Assembly: GCF_001243895.1 (NCBI RefSeq)
Contig: NZ_LN851186.1
Coordinates: 3,578,735-3,642,734 of the forward strand
DNA: 64,000 nucleotides
Direction of reading: 5' to 3'
Source: Bacillus testis
GTDB lineage: Bacteria > Bacillota > Bacilli > Bacillales > DSM-1321
The notes below the pieces were generated by a model. The model saw only the letters and a program-made list of their open reading frames with translations, had not been told where the DNA came from and did no database searches. Positions 22,232-34,256 of this stretch are shown piece after piece (the stretch's first letter is position 1; each line of letters begins with the position of its first letter). The position numbers and the translations under genes were made by a program.

Positions 22232-22492
22232 TTATCCATTTTCTTTTTCAACAAAATCCGCTAAGAATTCCAAAGCCCGGTCTTCATCATTACCGTTTGC
22301 ACTCAATGTGATTTCAGTGCCGCTGCCTATAGCCAGGCTCATTAAGCCCATAATACTCTTAGCATTTACTTTCCGGCCGTCTTTTTCAATGAATACATCG
22401 CTTGAAAATTGTGTTGCTTCCTGTACAAATAAAGCTGCTGGCCGCGCTTGCAAGCCAGATTTCAAACGGACCTCCACTTGTTTTTCCCTCAT
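22232..22492 (-). CDS. crh: Catabolite repression HPr-like protein Crh
   Basis: 86-residue HPr fold. Gln15 replaces the phosphotransferase histidine (SGLQARPAA), while Ser46 (AKSIMGL) is kept, so it can be phosphorylated by HprK but cannot carry sugar-transport phosphate. That pattern separates Crh from HPr. Seryl-phosphorylated Crh is a CcpA corepressor. Last gene of the yvcI-rapZ-glmR-whiA-crh cluster; its kinase gene hprK is about 16 kb away in this window. Confidence 0.96.
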   Translation of the reverse strand: MREKQVEVRLKSGLQARPAALFVQEATQFSSDVFIEKDGRKVNAKSIMGLMSLAIGSGTEITLSANGNDEDRALEFLADFVEKENG

Positions 22493-22522
22493 ATTCTCTT
22501 TTCTCTCCCTTTACCGTTTTCA

Positions 22523-23467
22523 TTAACGGATGGAACCCCCGGCACGCAGCTTGGCGGCGATTTCATCGATCTTACGCAACCGATGGTTTATGCCTGATTT
22601 GCTGACCTGGCCTCCGGAAACCATCTCTCCCAATTCCTTTAGTGTTACATCCTGATAGGCAACCCTTAACTCTGCGATTTCCCGGAGCTTATCCGGAAGA
22701 ACAGAAAGCCCTACCGTCTCTTCTATATATTGAATATTTTCAACCTGGCGGAGTGAAGCGCCGATCGTCTTGTTCAGATTGGCAGTTTCACAGTTCACAA
22801 GCCGATTGACCGAGTTTCTCATATCGCGCAGAATCCGGACGTCCTCGAATCGCATAATTGCATTATTCGCGCCTACAATACGCAAGAATTCCGATATTTT
22901 CTCGGCTTCCTTCAGATACGTAATAAAGCCCTTCTTTCTCTCAAGCGTTTTTGCTTTGAGATCGAATGCATTCATCAACTCGCATAACGCGTCATTATGT
23001 TCCTTGTATTGGGAAAAAATCTCCAGGTGGTAGGATGAAGTTTCCGGATTGTTGACAGATCCCCCTGCCAAGAATGCCCCTCTGAGATACGATCTTTTGC
23101 AGCATTTCTTTTTGACCAATTCCGGAGAAATATCATGGATGATCGTGAATCCCTCTCCAAGGATTTTCAGATCCATCAGAATTTCTTGCGCCCTTTCGGA
23201 AAAACGGACAATATAGATATTATTTTTTTTGAGTTTCATTTTTTTGCGGACCAGCAATTCGACATTTAGGTCATAGTTCTTTTTGAGCAAGGTGTAGATC
23301 CGTCTTGCAATGGCAGCATTCTCCGTCTGCACGTCGATCACCAATTTACGGTTGGAGAAAGACAACGATCCGTTCATGCGAATCAATGCCGACAGTTCTG
23401 TCTTCGTGCAACATTCCTTTACATCCAGTGTGGTTAGCTCTTTCTTTGTCTCAGAAGCAAATGACAC
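22523..23467 (-). CDS. whiA: DNA-binding protein WhiA
   Basis: 314 residues. N-terminal two-part domain related to LAGLIDADG homing endonucleases ([18 protein letters not shown] near residue 125) and a C-terminal helix-turn-helix ([21 protein letters not shown]). In Actinobacteria it controls sporulation; in B. subtilis it affects cell division and chromosome segregation. The neighbours glmR and crh are conserved. Confidence 0.97.
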   Translation of the reverse strand: MSFASETKKELTTLDVKECCTKTELSALIRMNGSLSFSNRKLVIDVQTENAAIARRIYTLLKKNYDLNVELLVRKKMKLKKNNIYIVRFSERAQEILMDLKILGEGFTIIHDISPELVKKKCCKRSYLRGAFLAGGSVNNPETSSYHLEIFSQYKEHNDALCELMNAFDLKAKTLERKKGFITYLKEAEKISEFLRIVGANNAIMRFEDVRILRDMRNSVNRLVNCETANLNKTIGASLRQVENIQYIEETVGLSVLPDKLREIAELRVAYQDVTLKELGEMVSGGQVSKSGINHRLRKIDEIAAKLRAGGSIR

Positions 23468-23539
23468 ATTCTCACCTCCCGTCCATTACCATTCACTTGT
23501 TTAAGGAAATGATATAGCATAATCAGCTTCTTACATAAT

Positions 23540-24526
23540 CTACGATTCCAATGCCGTCTTGGTTTCATCCACCAGCAGCCGGTATAAGATATTGGCTACT
23601 TTTTTGGTATCGTGGCGGATATATTCATGCTCAAATGTCATAATTTGTTCTTGGACCACCTCGAGCCCCAACTCAAGCAATTTGGCCACATCAAAATGGA
23701 CCGGCTGGGCCAACTCTTCCTTGTAGCGAAGCTTTATTTGGGGAGGAACTTCTTCGTTATTGACCAGGATAGTATCGATAAATGCACAGCCTAAATGTTC
23801 ATAAATGGCTTTCACATGGTCGCTGGCAGAGAAATGCGATGTTTCCCCAGCCTGTGTCATCAGGTTGCAGACATACACTTTTTTCGCTTTAGCCTTGCAA
23901 ACTTCCGCTCCCAGCGCCGGAACAAGCAAGTTCGGAAGGATACTAGTATATAAGCTCCCAGGCCCCATGACGATTAAGTCGGCCTCGCGTATGCTTTTAA
24001 GTGTCTCGGCTAATGGCATCACATCACTCGGCGTCAGGAAGACCCGCTTAATTTTTTTCTTGGCATTCGGGATATTGGATTCTCCTGTCACTATGCTGCC
24101 ATCTTCCATTTCGGCATTAAGCACTACGCTTTGATTGGCAGCAGGAAGCACTCTTCCCCTAACATTCAGGAACTTGCTCATTTCTCTGATTGCGTGGACA
24201 AAATCTCCGGTAATCGATGTCATAGCCGCAATAATCAAATTTCCCAGGGAGTGCCCCGACAATTCATTGTGCTGGCTAAACCGATGCTGGAACATTTGCT
24301 CAACCAAAGGTTCCACATCGGACATTGCAGCCAGTACATTTCTGACATCTCCAGGAGGCGGGATATGCAGCTCATCCCTGATCCGCCCCGAACTGCCTCC
24401 GTCATCAGCCACGGTAACAATCGCTGTAATATCGACCGGATATTGCTTCAGCCCGCGAAGCAATACAGGCAAACCTGTTCCGCCGCCGATCACAACGATT
24501 TTCGGTTGTTTTTGAGTGATAATCAT
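23540..24526 (-). CDS. glmR: GlmR/YvcK, gluconeogenesis factor
   Basis: 328 residues of the CofD-like/YvcK family. UDP-GlcNAc-binding regulator that stimulates GlmS and is needed for cell shape and cell-wall precursor supply on gluconeogenic carbon. Motifs: [17 protein letters not shown] at the N-terminus, [11 protein letters not shown] near residue 39 and [15 protein letters not shown] near 194. Its start overlaps the rapZ stop by four bases (ATGA), so the two are translationally coupled. Confidence 0.96.
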   Translation of the reverse strand: MIITQKQPKIVVIGGGTGLPVLLRGLKQYPVDITAIVTVADDGGSSGRIRDELHIPPPGDVRNVLAAMSDVEPLVEQMFQHRFSQHNELSGHSLGNLIIAAMTSITGDFVHAIREMSKFLNVRGRVLPAANQSVVLNAEMEDGSIVTGESNIPNAKKKIKRVFLTPSDVMPLAETLKSIREADLIVMGPGSLYTSILPNLLVPALGAEVCKAKAKKVYVCNLMTQAGETSHFSASDHVKAIYEHLGCAFIDTILVNNEEVPPQIKLRYKEELAQPVHFDVAKLLELGLEVVQEQIMTFEHEYIRHDTKKVANILYRLLVDETKTALES

Positions 24527-25416
24527 GACTCTATCCCTTTTTGGTTCTTAGCGTCCCGATGAGTGACAACAGTATGGTAGTCATCTTTAAAATACTTGCC
24601 CAAGTATTCAGCGATAGCGACCGAACGATGTTGGCCCCCGGTACAGCCGATGGCGATGACAAGCTGGGCTTTGCCTTCGCGTTTATAATAAGGCAGCATA
24701 AAAGAAAGCAGCTCCGTTACTTTTTCAAGGAACTTTGTCGTTTCGCTCCATTTCAGCACATAGCTTGACACATCTTCATCCATTCCTGTCTTAGGCCGCA
24801 TCGATTCAATATAATAAGGATTCGGCAGGAAACGGACATCAAAGACCGTGTCGGCATCGATCGGCAGGCCGTGCTTAAAGCCGAAAGACATAATATTCAC
24901 GGAGAATTGCGGACGATTATTCGACGAAAATTCCTTTAAAATCTTTTCACGCAATTCTCTCGGTTTCATCTTAGAAGTATTGTAAATCGTTTGCGCGCGC
25001 CCCTTTAGGTCTTGAAGAAATTTGCGCTCTAGCTTGATCCCTTCCAACGGCAGGCCAGCAGGCGCCAAAGGATGAGTCCGGCGAGTTTCTTTATATCTGC
25101 GGACGAGAGCGGAATCATCCGCTTCAAGGAAAAGAATCTGCGGCTTGACTGCACTTGAATCGCTCATATCATCCAATGCTTTCGCCAGGTGGTCAAAGAA
25201 CTCCCTGCCTCGCAGGTCCATTACCAATGCTACTTTATTCATCTTGTTGCCGGATTCCTTCATTAATTCCAGAAACTTAGGCAGCAAGGTCGGTGGAAGA
25301 TTATCCACGCAAAAATAGCCAAGGTCTTCAAAACTTTGGACTGCAACCGTTTTTCCAGCACCCGACATGCCCGTAATAATGACTAAACTTGCATCCTTGT
25401 TATGTTCTATACTCAA
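24523..25416 (-). CDS. rapZ: RNase adapter RapZ / YvcJ, nucleotide-binding protein
   Basis: About 297 residues with Walker A GMSGAGKT near residue 17, CVDNLPP near 36 and the C-terminal [10 protein letters not shown]. In enterobacteria RapZ controls GlmZ sRNA decay; in Bacillus YvcJ is a GTPase or nucleotide-binding protein linked to competence. The start is set at TTG 25416 since GGGGG lies 9 bases upstream and this gives the usual family length; the frame stays open to a TTG at 25437 without a ribosome binding site. Confidence 0.93.
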   Translation of the reverse strand: MSIEHNKDASLVIITGMSGAGKTVAVQSFEDLGYFCVDNLPPTLLPKFLELMKESGNKMNKVALVMDLRGREFFDHLAKALDDMSDSSAVKPQILFLEADDSALVRRYKETRRTHPLAPAGLPLEGIKLERKFLQDLKGRAQTIYNTSKMKPRELREKILKEFSSNNRPQFSVNIMSFGFKHGLPIDADTVFDVRFLPNPYYIESMRPKTGMDEDVSSYVLKWSETTKFLEKVTELLSFMLPYYKREGKAQLVIAIGCTGGQHRSVAIAEYLGKYFKDDYHTVVTHRDAKNQKGIES

Positions 25417-25467
25417 CTCGTACAGCCCCCATTTCAATTTTAACCATTACTGTGGTTGTTTTGAGCA

Positions 25468-25926
25468 TCAATTCGGATCAAGGCGGTATGACAACAGCTG
25501 AAAGTCGGGCGTATACGTAAATGTCCCATAAATAAGCCCGTTGCCATGCACCATATAGTCAAGGATATGGTAATCTCCTTCTGCCATCGGCAAATCCTTG
25601 ATTTCTTCTGCATCCTTCCAAGCCAACTTACCTTCGGAACTCTCTTCCAAGTATTGTCCGTCAAATTGATCTGCCGTGAAGGTAAACATCATCCACTCAG
25701 ATTGGACCTGATCGCCATCTTTCATAATGAATGTAAAGATTCCTTTTAAGGTAGGATTTTTGATATAAATGCCAGTCTCCTCCCTGAATTCACGGACACA
25801 TGAATCTTTAACGGATTCACCCGGTTCCATTTTACCGCCCGGCGCTACCCACCAGCCCCGTCTCGGCTTTTGCAGTAAAAGGACTTGACCATCCTTGTTC
25901 AATACACAATTAGTCACACGTTGCAC
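25468..25926 (-). CDS. yvcI: Nudix hydrolase YvcI
   Basis: About 152 residues. Complete Nudix box starting at GGKMEPGESV and continuing to REFREETGI, preceded by the substrate loop PRRGWWVAP. Probably a nucleoside triphosphate pyrophosphohydrolase; the true substrate is unknown. The GTG at 25926 is preferred because GAGGTG lies 6 bases upstream; the in-frame GTG at 25935 is part of that site. First gene of the cluster down to crh, 51 bases before rapZ. Confidence 0.92.
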   Translation of the reverse strand: MQRVTNCVLNKDGQVLLLQKPRRGWWVAPGGKMEPGESVKDSCVREFREETGIYIKNPTLKGIFTFIMKDGDQVQSEWMMFTFTADQFDGQYLEESSEGKLAWKDAEEIKDLPMAEGDYHILDYMVHGNGLIYGTFTYTPDFQLLSYRLDPN

Positions 25927-26237
25927 TTTCTTCACCTCGCAGTGTAGCGGAACAGAATATTATATATAGTAAGTTTCAATTAATTTCAGGAAACGTATTC
26001 AATCCATTATACTATTTCTCCTGTCTTTTCGGAAGAACGGGAAAGGATGCCAGGAAGATAGAAGCGAAGGAATGCGGCTATTTCAGCAGAAATTCCCTAT
26101 CCATACAAAAAGGCACAGGATATACCTGTGCCCATCGAATAATTCTAAAAAGGGGGGTCAATTCCTATCCATCATAACCCAATCATATTTCAGACTTGTT
26201 ACAGTAAAATTAAATGGAAATTACTTCGCCAAAGCTT
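25927..26237 (-). other. trxB-yvcI intergenic region
   Basis: About 310 bases with no gene. It holds the trxB terminator (26107-26132) and must contain the promoter for the yvcI-crh operon; no clear -35/-10 pair was identified. Confidence 0.5.
26107..26132 (-). terminator. trxB terminator
   Basis: Perfect GGCACAGG / CCTGTGCC hairpin with ATATA loop, followed by TTTTTG on the minus strand. Confidence 0.88.
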
Positions 26238-27227
<990 letters not shown>

Positions 27228-27302
27228 TTACTATACGCTTAATCCTTAGTATTTCCTACCTTTAATCGTATATAACAAGGGATTTTCAGTCCATTTTTCT
27301 GC

Positions 27303-28799
27303 TCAACGAAGCAGGCTGTTCACATTCTTGATATATTTCTGCAGCGTGGAGCCCGAAATGCCGTACTTTTCAGCAATATTTTTTTGCGTAATCTGATGAT
27401 TGCGGATTGAATTCCAGACATAATCGACAGCAGCTGCCCAGGCTTTCGGATTGATTAATTTGAATCCTATTTGCCAAGCCTCCAGGTATACAGAAAACCA
27501 GAGGATATACAGGCCAACCTCCGCTGTGGATATCGGCTGGTGATGGTTATACAGCTCTTCAGCCGCCGCATCCATGAAAGCACTGCCGGACTGTTCGACA
27601 TTCCCTTCCATGATCGCTTGCAGATAGTCTAATTCCAATTCATTCCAGCCATCCTTGTGCTCAAGCCCGCTGGGATCCACCAGGCGATCTGTTTGCATGC
27701 AATGCTTATAAAGGAATAAACCAAACAGGCGCTCCTCAACATATTCGCTCTGCAGCTTTTTCAGAACGACAGCTAGTTGGTGCTCATAGCCTTCAATATT
27801 GGTAACGAGCTCTCCCCATGGCTCCAATCCTTGTTTATTCGGATTGAATTCAAGCACTTTCTTCCACGCTTTTTTGGCGCTGTATTCGTTGCCGAGATGA
27901 TAGGCACAGGTGGACAGCCAGTAGTAGAAAGTTTCATCGCCGTCAAAGCCATTTTTTTGCAACTGCTTCAGCCACATATAAGCTAAATCATAACGGCCGA
28001 CCAATGCAAATGTAGCACCGAGCTTATATTGCTGTTCCGCCAGTATAGGCCGGATTTTCTCGAGAGACTTAACCAGTCCATCCACTTCTTGTTGATTTCT
28101 TTCATAAAAATGGAAGACCACTAAATTGCAAAGCGCATGCAGATTTCCTGGATTCTTCTCCAGCACTCCGTATAAAGTGGCAAATGCATCCTGTTTCTTT
28201 CCTAAATAAAACTGCGCCAGTGCCAAATTATTGTAGGCAAACCAAAAGTCCGGATGATTTTCAATGGTATCATTCAGTACCTCAATCGCTTTGGCGAATT
28301 CTCCCGCCTCCAAGAGCTCTCTTGCTCTCTCTTGTTCGCTAATCAGCGAATCTTGCTCGAATAGGCTTTCTTCGGTTTCAATATCCTCCAATGTAATCAA
28401 ATCAAGCAAGTCTTCTGCGTCATCCACAAAATCGCCTTCCATATCAATGCTCAGATACTCTTTGGCATTTTTGTAGGCTTCTTTGAACATCCCAAGATGC
28501 GCATAATTATTGGCAAGAAAATAATAGCACTCCGTCATATATGGATCTAATTTGGTTATAATAGTTTCTAAGATAGCATTGGAAGCACTGTATTCGCCCA
28601 AATCCGTACAGACGATCGCAAGCTGGCAGGCAATCATCGGTTCATGGGGCTCTAAGCCATATCCTCTTTCCAAATACTTCTTCGATTTATATAAGTCACG
28701 TTGGTGATAGGCTTTTAGACCTTTATTAAAATAGTATTCTCCAGTTGGGTGAAAGGACAAAATCTTTGCTTTTTGTCGCATATTAGAGTCTTTACTCAT
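27303..28799 (-). CDS. yvcD: TPR-repeat protein YvcD type
   Basis: 498 residues. Several tetratricopeptide repeats (about 25-60, 60-130, 165-250, 270-320) are followed by a helical region and a C-terminal helix-turn-helix-like segment (QKNIAEKYGISGSTLQKYIKN). The layout suggests a scaffold that may also bind DNA; function unknown. It holds the same position as yvcD between trxB and the his genes in Bacillus. ATG 28799 has GGAGG upstream; four further in-frame codons lie 5' of it. Confidence 0.85.
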   Translation of the reverse strand: MSKDSNMRQKAKILSFHPTGEYYFNKGLKAYHQRDLYKSKKYLERGYGLEPHEPMIACQLAIVCTDLGEYSASNAILETIITKLDPYMTECYYFLANNYAHLGMFKEAYKNAKEYLSIDMEGDFVDDAEDLLDLITLEDIETEESLFEQDSLISEQERARELLEAGEFAKAIEVLNDTIENHPDFWFAYNNLALAQFYLGKKQDAFATLYGVLEKNPGNLHALCNLVVFHFYERNQQEVDGLVKSLEKIRPILAEQQYKLGATFALVGRYDLAYMWLKQLQKNGFDGDETFYYWLSTCAYHLGNEYSAKKAWKKVLEFNPNKQGLEPWGELVTNIEGYEHQLAVVLKKLQSEYVEERLFGLFLYKHCMQTDRLVDPSGLEHKDGWNELELDYLQAIMEGNVEQSGSAFMDAAAEELYNHHQPISTAEVGLYILWFSVYLEAWQIGFKLINPKAWAAAVDYVWNSIRNHQITQKNIAEKYGISGSTLQKYIKNVNSLLR

Positions 28800-28948
28800 G
28801 AAATCCTCCATTTAAAGTTGATTAACCATACTATTATACCATATTTTTACGGTCAATTACACAATGGAGGCTTAACAACAAATGGCATGAAAAGCATTTC
28901 TGCTGGCAGTTACGGCTGAGGCACGATGAAAGATGTATTCCCGAGACA

Positions 28949-28982
28949 ATGAAAAGCGGCCTCTAAGAAGCCGCTTTTCATT
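28949..28982 (-). terminator. Histidine operon terminator
   Basis: AATGAAAAGCGGC / GCCGCTTTTCATT perfect hairpin immediately downstream of hisI. Confidence 0.88.
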
Positions 28983-28983
28983 G

Positions 28984-29613
28984 TTATCCTTTATCTCTTT
29001 CCTTAAGGACGGCCAACACGTCACTTAAAGGCAATTCTTGTTCTCTTAGCAATACGAGCAAGTGGTAGAGCAGATCTGCGCTCTCCCATTTCAATTCTTC
29101 ATGGCTGCGGTTTTTGGCAGCAATAATCACTTCTGCCGCTTCTTCACCGACCTTTTTAAGGATCTTATCGACACCCTCTGTAAACAGATAGGTCGTGTAC
29201 GATTTTTCAGGCCGTTCCTTTTCTCTTCGGGCGATGATTTGCTCTAATTCATATAAAAAAGCGGCATCCTGCTTCTGCCCATTTTCCTTGCCGTTATCCA
29301 ACAAAGTGGATTGGAAGCAAGAGATTGTGCCGTTATGGCAGGCCGGGCCACTAGGTTTAACCTTTACTACCAAGGCGTCCTGGTCACAATCATATACGAT
29401 GGAAACAATGCGCTGTGTATGGCCGCTCGTTTCCCCCTTATGCCATAATTGCTGCCGTGAACGGCTGAAAAGCCAAGTTTCACCGCTTTCAATAGATTTA
29501 GTGAGGGATTCCTCATTCATATAGGCAAGCGTAAGCACTTCTTTTGTATCGGCATCCTGGATAATGGCCGGAATAAGCCCCTTTTCATCATAGTTCAATT
29601 GTGCTGGATTCAT
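28984..29613 (-). CDS. hisI: Bifunctional phosphoribosyl-AMP cyclohydrolase / phosphoribosyl-ATP pyrophosphatase
   Basis: Steps 2 and 3 of histidine synthesis in one 209-residue protein (HisIE). N-terminal HisI domain with the metal-binding run [20 protein letters not shown] and GPACHNG; C-terminal HisE domain (about 115-209) with [16 protein letters not shown] and [13 protein letters not shown]. Last gene of the operon; its start overlaps hisF by four bases. Confidence 0.97.
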   Translation of the reverse strand: MNPAQLNYDEKGLIPAIIQDADTKEVLTLAYMNEESLTKSIESGETWLFSRSRQQLWHKGETSGHTQRIVSIVYDCDQDALVVKVKPSGPACHNGTISCFQSTLLDNGKENGQKQDAAFLYELEQIIARREKERPEKSYTTYLFTEGVDKILKKVGEEAAEVIIAAKNRSHEELKWESADLLYHLLVLLREQELPLSDVLAVLKERDKG

Positions 29614-30368
29614 CGTACATGCACTCCTTCCTGCTGCAAATATTTTTTCACTTGGTTTACGGATGTTTCTTTATAATGAAAGATGCTTGCTGCGAGGGCG
29701 GCATCTGCTTTGCCCTCCTCGAACACATGCTTGAAATCTTCTGCGCGGCCGGCCCCTCCTGATGCAATGACCGGGATCCGCACCGCTTCTGATACCGCCT
29801 TTGTCAGAGAAAGGTCAAATCCTGACTTTTCTCCGTCACAATCCATACTTGTCAGCAGGATTTCGCCCGCCCCCAAGGCTTCGGCTTCTTTCGCCCACTC
29901 TACCGCATCCCGCTCTGTCTCTTTCCGTCCTCCGTGGGTATAGACCTTCCATCTTTTTTCTTCAGAAGAATATCGGGCATCAATGGCAACAACCACACAT
30001 TGCGAACCAAAATAATTGCTGCCTTCTTTGATCAGTTGCGGTCTTGCGACGGCCGCTGAATTGACGGAGATTTTATCGGCTCCAGCCCGGAGAATGGTTT
30101 TCATGTCTTCTAAACTATTGATGCCGCCGCCTACCGTGAACGGAATAGCCAGACTGGCAGCTGTCTCTTCGACCATGTGGACCAATGTGGACCGGCCTTC
30201 ATGGGATGCGGAAATATCAAGAAACACCAATTCATCAGCTCCTTCCGCATCGTAGAAAGCCGCAAGCTCAACAGGATCGCCGGCATCGCGCAAAGAAATG
30301 AATTGAACGCCTTTCACTACACGGCCGTCCTTCACATCCAAACATGGAATAATCCGTTTGGTGATCAT
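29610..30368 (-). CDS. hisF: Imidazole glycerol phosphate synthase, cyclase subunit
   Basis: Beta/alpha barrel of 252 residues that uses ammonia from HisH to form imidazole glycerol phosphate and [25 protein letters not shown] at the start, catalytic Asp11 in CLDVKDG and Asp in [11 protein letters not shown] near 130. ATG 30368 overlaps the hisA stop by four bases and has AGGAGGAG upstream. Confidence 0.97.
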   Translation of the reverse strand: MITKRIIPCLDVKDGRVVKGVQFISLRDAGDPVELAAFYDAEGADELVFLDISASHEGRSTLVHMVEETAASLAIPFTVGGGINSLEDMKTILRAGADKISVNSAAVARPQLIKEGSNYFGSQCVVVAIDARYSSEEKRWKVYTHGGRKETERDAVEWAKEAEALGAGEILLTSMDCDGEKSGFDLSLTKAVSEAVRIPVIASGGAGRAEDFKHVFEEGKADAALAASIFHYKETSVNQVKKYLQQEGVHVR

Positions 30369-31108
30369 TGGCTCTCCTCCTTTACACATGCCAAAGCTTC
30401 ACTGATCGAAAACCGTCCGCTATAAAGGGCTTTTCCTACAATGCTTCCGGTCACGCCCGCTGACTGCAGGGAGGCAAGCTGACTTATATCGGCAAGACTG
30501 CTGATGCCTCCAGATGCAATCACAGATGCTCCTGTTGCTTGCGCCAGCTCTCTTGTCGCTTGCACGTTCGGTCCTGTCAGCGTGCCATCAGTTGCAATAT
30601 CGGTAAAAATAAAAGTATCCGCTCCATATTCAACCATGGCTTGGGCCAATTCAACCGCGCTCGCAGAGGATGTCTGCAGCCAGCCATGGGTCGCCGCCCG
30701 TCCATCTTTGGCGTCAATCCCAATAACAATGCGGCCGGGATAAAGGGCGAGCATCTCCTTAGCAAAAAGCGGGTTCGTAACAGCCACACTTCCTAAAATA
30801 ACGCGCTCAACCCCTGCTTCAAGGTATAGAGCGACATCCTCTTTTGTCCGGAGTCCGCCGCCTACCTGAACGGATAGAGGCAAACGCTCGGCAACCTCAA
30901 TCACATGGTCGTGATTGACCGGATGCCCCGCCCTTGCTCCGTCTAAATCGACCATATGGATCCATTGGGCACCTTGTTCGCTGAAACTCTTTGCCATCTC
31001 GTACGGGCTATCCCCATAAATCGTTTCTTCATTATAATCTCCCTGCAATAGGCGCACACATTTGCCGCCGCGCAGATCAATTGCCGGATAGAGTGTGAAG
31101 TTATTCAT
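30365..31108 (-). CDS. hisA: Phosphoribosylformimino-AICAR ribotide isomerase
   Basis: ProFAR isomerase, 247 residues, a barrel homologous to His[20 protein letters not shown] carries the first catalytic Asp, and [13 protein letters not shown] the second. Overlaps hisH upstream and hisF downstream by four bases each. Confidence 0.97.
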   Translation of the reverse strand: MNNFTLYPAIDLRGGKCVRLLQGDYNEETIYGDSPYEMAKSFSEQGAQWIHMVDLDGARAGHPVNHDHVIEVAERLPLSVQVGGGLRTKEDVALYLEAGVERVILGSVAVTNPLFAKEMLALYPGRIVIGIDAKDGRAATHGWLQTSSASAVELAQAMVEYGADTFIFTDIATDGTLTGPNVQATRELAQATGASVIASGGISSLADISQLASLQSAGVTGSIVGKALYSGRFSISEALACVKEESQ

Positions 31109-31740
31109 GCCGCCACCCTTTCTTCCACCATTCGGATGTAATTCTTCAGCAGTTCCATGCCGAGCTGGCCGCTTTTTTCCGGATGGAACTGCATGCCGTA
31201 TATATTGCCTTGGCCAACAATCGCCGGTACCTTGCCAAAATAATCGGCGGTAGCCAATTCATCCTCTTCATTCCCGCACTGAACATAAAAAGAATGGACG
31301 AAGTAAACATATCCTTCTTTGCACGAAGAGATAAGGGGAGACGGCCGCAAAAAAGCAAGCTCATTCCAGCCCATATGGGGCACTTTATACGTATTGCCCT
31401 GGCGATCTTCCCCAGCAAAACGCACTACCTTGCCTTTTAGCAAGGAAAGCCCTTCCGTCATGCCATTTTCTTCACTTTTTTCAAAGAGAAGTTGCATCCC
31501 CAGGCAAATGCCCAATATAGGCGCTCCGCTTTCTGCATATTCCCTTAAAAAGAGATGCAGCCCATTTTGCTTCAATAAATGCATAGCATCCTTGAAAGAA
31601 CCAACACCGGGCAGGATGAGGCCATCCGCTTTGGCGAGCTCCTCGGCAGAATCAGAAATAAAATAAGGCGTTCCAAGGCGTTCAAGTGCTTTGGAGACAC
31701 TGAACAAATTGCCCATACCATAGTCTACAATGGCAATCAT
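31105..31740 (-). CDS. hisH: Imidazole glycerol phosphate synthase, glutaminase subunit
   Basis: Class I glutamine amidotransferase, 211 residues. Catalytic Cys in [10 protein letters not shown] near residue 80 and the His-Glu pair in [10 protein letters not shown] near 185. Forms a complex with HisF and passes ammonia to it. Confidence 0.97.
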   Translation of the reverse strand: MIAIVDYGMGNLFSVSKALERLGTPYFISDSAEELAKADGLILPGVGSFKDAMHLLKQNGLHLFLREYAESGAPILGICLGMQLLFEKSEENGMTEGLSLLKGKVVRFAGEDRQGNTYKVPHMGWNELAFLRPSPLISSCKEGYVYFVHSFYVQCGNEEDELATADYFGKVPAIVGQGNIYGMQFHPEKSGQLGMELLKNYIRMVEERVAA

Positions 31741-31741
31741 C

Positions 31742-32329
31742 TTACAACATTCCCTTCGAAGAAGGCACGCCCTTTACGCGGGGATCGATCAACGTCGCCT
31801 CGTCCAACGCACGCGCCAGCGCCTTGAAAATCGCTTCAATAATATGATGCGTATTGTTTCCGTAATGGACGATTACATGAAGGTTTATACGGGCCTCCAG
31901 CGCAAATTTCCAAAGGAATTCATGCACAAGCTCTGTGTCAAATGTGCCTACCTTTTGCGATGGCCAAGAACCGCGCAATTCGAGATGCGGCCGGTTGCTT
32001 ACATCGATGGCCACCTGGGCAAGAGCATCATCCATCGGCACAAACGCATTGCCATACCGCTTAATCCCTTTTTTATCGCCGAGCCCTTGCAGTAAAGCCT
32101 GGCCCAAACAAATTCCAATGTCTTCGGTTGTATGATGGTCATCGATATCCGTGTCTCCCTCCGCTTGGATATCCAGATTAAAATGCCCGTGCTTAGCAAA
32201 CAAATCGAGCATATGGTTTAGGAACGGCACACCCGTATCAAGGTTTGCCTGGCCTTCACCGTCTATCCCCAATTTTAATGCGATATCGGTTTCATTGGTT
32301 TTGCGGATTACTTCCCCATTTCTTTCCAT
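31742..32329 (-). CDS. hisB: Imidazoleglycerol-phosphate dehydratase
   Basis: 195 residues, the length of the monofunctional dehydratase; there is no fused histidinol-phosphatase domain. Manganese-binding motifs [13 protein letters not shown] near residue 65 and [17 protein letters not shown] near 165. Start ATG 32329 with AAGGGGG upstream; the frame extends seven codons further, overlapping hisD. Confidence 0.97.
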   Translation of the reverse strand: MERNGEVIRKTNETDIALKLGIDGEGQANLDTGVPFLNHMLDLFAKHGHFNLDIQAEGDTDIDDHHTTEDIGICLGQALLQGLGDKKGIKRYGNAFVPMDDALAQVAIDVSNRPHLELRGSWPSQKVGTFDTELVHEFLWKFALEARINLHVIVHYGNNTHHIIEAIFKALARALDEATLIDPRVKGVPSSKGML

Positions 32330-32346
32330 GTTATTTTCCCCCTTCA

Positions 32347-33615
32347 TCAATCCTTTTTTCTGCTCTCCATTGCCCGTGCATGTGCCTCTAATCCCTCAAG
32401 TCTAGCGAAAGCCGCAATCTTAGCGGAATTTAGCCGGAAATCATCCTCACTATACATAACGACACTCGATTTTTTCTGAAAATCATCGACGTTCAACGGA
32501 CTTGAAAAACGGGCCGTGCCATTCGTGGGCAATACATGGTTTGGACCGGCAAAATAATCGCCAACAGGTTCGGAGCTGTACCTTCCAAGAAAAATGGCGC
32601 CGGCATGGCGTATTTTTCCTAATAAGGCCATCGGCTCCGCTGTCATGATTTCCAAATGTTCCGGTGCAAACCTATTCACTGCATCGACAGAAGCGGCCAC
32701 ATTCTCTGTCAAAATGATTCTGCCGTACTGCTCAATTGATTGGGCAGCAATTTCTTTGCGCGGAAGCTTGGCGAGCTGCCGTTCAACCTCTTCGTTCACT
32801 TTTTCCGCCAATTGTGTTGAGTGGGTCACAAGAACGGCGCAAGCCATTGGATCATGCTCCGCCTGCGACAGCAGGTCGGCTGCCACCTCATCAGGCCGGG
32901 CAGTTTCATCTGCGAGCACTGCAATTTCACTTGGGCCGGCAATCATATCGATGTCCACATCTCCAAAGACTTCCCTTTTGGCAAGAGCCACATAGATGTT
33001 TCCGGGACCGACAATTTTATCGACCGGGGCAATTGTTTCTGTGCCATATGCCAAAGCAGCGACCGCTTGGGCGCCTCCAGCCCGGTAACACTCCGTCACC
33101 CCTGCTATGGATGCAGCTGCTAAGACAGCTGGAGGAATTTTGCCGTCCTTTCCTGGCGGGCTGACCATGACAATCCGTTTGACTCCGGCAATCTTTGCGG
33201 GCAGCACATTCATTAAGACGGATGACGGATAGGCTGCCGTACCGCCGGGAACATAGACGCCGACGGAATCCAGGGGCGTAATCTTCTGTCCAAGGATTGT
33301 TCCTGAATCCTGTACATCGAGCCAGGAATTCCGCCGCTGTTTCTCATGGAAACTGGATATATGTACGCATGCTTCCTGCAGGATTTCCAGCGTCTCCGCC
33401 GGCAGAGAGGCTACCGCTTCTTCCATTTCTCTCTTACTGACAGCCGCTGTATCCACTTCCACTCCATCCAATTGTTTCGTATATGTACCAAGAGCCTTGT
33501 CCCCGCCTTTTCGGATGTCTTCAATGATCGTTTTGACCATTTGCCGCTGTTCTTCTGTCCCGGCGTCCACAGACCGCTTTAGCGAAAGCTCCGCTGACCA
33601 TCTCTCTATTCTCAT
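32347..33615 (-). CDS. hisD: Histidinol dehydrogenase
   Basis: Zinc enzyme that oxidises histidinol to histidine in two NAD-dependent steps. 422 residues. Motifs [13 protein letters not shown] near residue 125, [15 protein letters not shown] near 240 and FAPEHLEI near 320. ATG 33615 follows AGGGGGAAG; upstream in-frame GTG and TTG codons overlap that site. Confidence 0.97.
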   Translation of the reverse strand: MRIERWSAELSLKRSVDAGTEEQRQMVKTIIEDIRKGGDKALGTYTKQLDGVEVDTAAVSKREMEEAVASLPAETLEILQEACVHISSFHEKQRRNSWLDVQDSGTILGQKITPLDSVGVYVPGGTAAYPSSVLMNVLPAKIAGVKRIVMVSPPGKDGKIPPAVLAAASIAGVTECYRAGGAQAVAALAYGTETIAPVDKIVGPGNIYVALAKREVFGDVDIDMIAGPSEIAVLADETARPDEVAADLLSQAEHDPMACAVLVTHSTQLAEKVNEEVERQLAKLPRKEIAAQSIEQYGRIILTENVAASVDAVNRFAPEHLEIMTAEPMALLGKIRHAGAIFLGRYSSEPVGDYFAGPNHVLPTNGTARFSSPLNVDDFQKKSSVVMYSEDDFRLNSAKIAAFARLEGLEAHARAMESRKKD

Positions 33616-33632
33616 CAACACTTCCCCCTTTT

Positions 33633-34256
33633 TCAGATTACCTGCTCGAGCCGTTCCACAATTTCGGCTATCCGTTTTTCCTTCAGCTGGTAGGACGCTG
33701 GATTCGCAATCAACCTGGACGTCACATCGGCAATTTTCTCATATTCCACTAATCCATTTTCCTTGAGCGTCCTTCCCGAGCTGACAATATCGACGATCCG
33801 CTCAGCCAATCCAATCAGCGGGCCGAGTTCAATCGATCCGTTTAATTTAATGATTTCAACCTGTTCGCCCTGTTTTCGAAAATACTCGGACGCTACATTG
33901 GGATATTTACTCGCAATCCGTGGAGCCACATCATTCAGCCGTGTATCTGGCAAACCAGCAACCGCCAGATAGCACGGGCTGATCTGTAGATCCAAAAGCT
34001 CATATACATCCCTTTCTTCTTCCATCATGACATCCTTGCCGGCAATGCCCAGATCAGCCACACCATACTCCACATAGGTAGCAACATCCATCGGTTTCGC
34101 TAAAATGAATGACAGATTTTCTCCTTCCACTTCCAGCGTCAATTTCCGATTTTCATCAAACTCATCCGGCAGCTGAAAACCAGCTTTCTTGAGCAGCTGG
34201 ACAGCATCCTCAAATATTCGGCCCTTCGGCATAGCAATCGTTATCCTTTCGTTCAC
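33633..34256 (-). CDS. hisG: ATP phosphoribosyltransferase, short form
   Basis: First enzyme of histidine synthesis. 207 residues, the short form that lacks the C-terminal regulatory domain and needs HisZ. Motifs [19 protein letters not shown] and [14 protein letters not shown]. Start overlaps the hisZ stop by four bases. Confidence 0.97.
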   Translation of the reverse strand: MNERITIAMPKGRIFEDAVQLLKKAGFQLPDEFDENRKLTLEVEGENLSFILAKPMDVATYVEYGVADLGIAGKDVMMEEERDVYELLDLQISPCYLAVAGLPDTRLNDVAPRIASKYPNVASEYFRKQGEQVEIIKLNGSIELGPLIGLAERIVDIVSSGRTLKENGLVEYEKIADVTSRLIANPASYQLKEKRIAEIVERLEQVI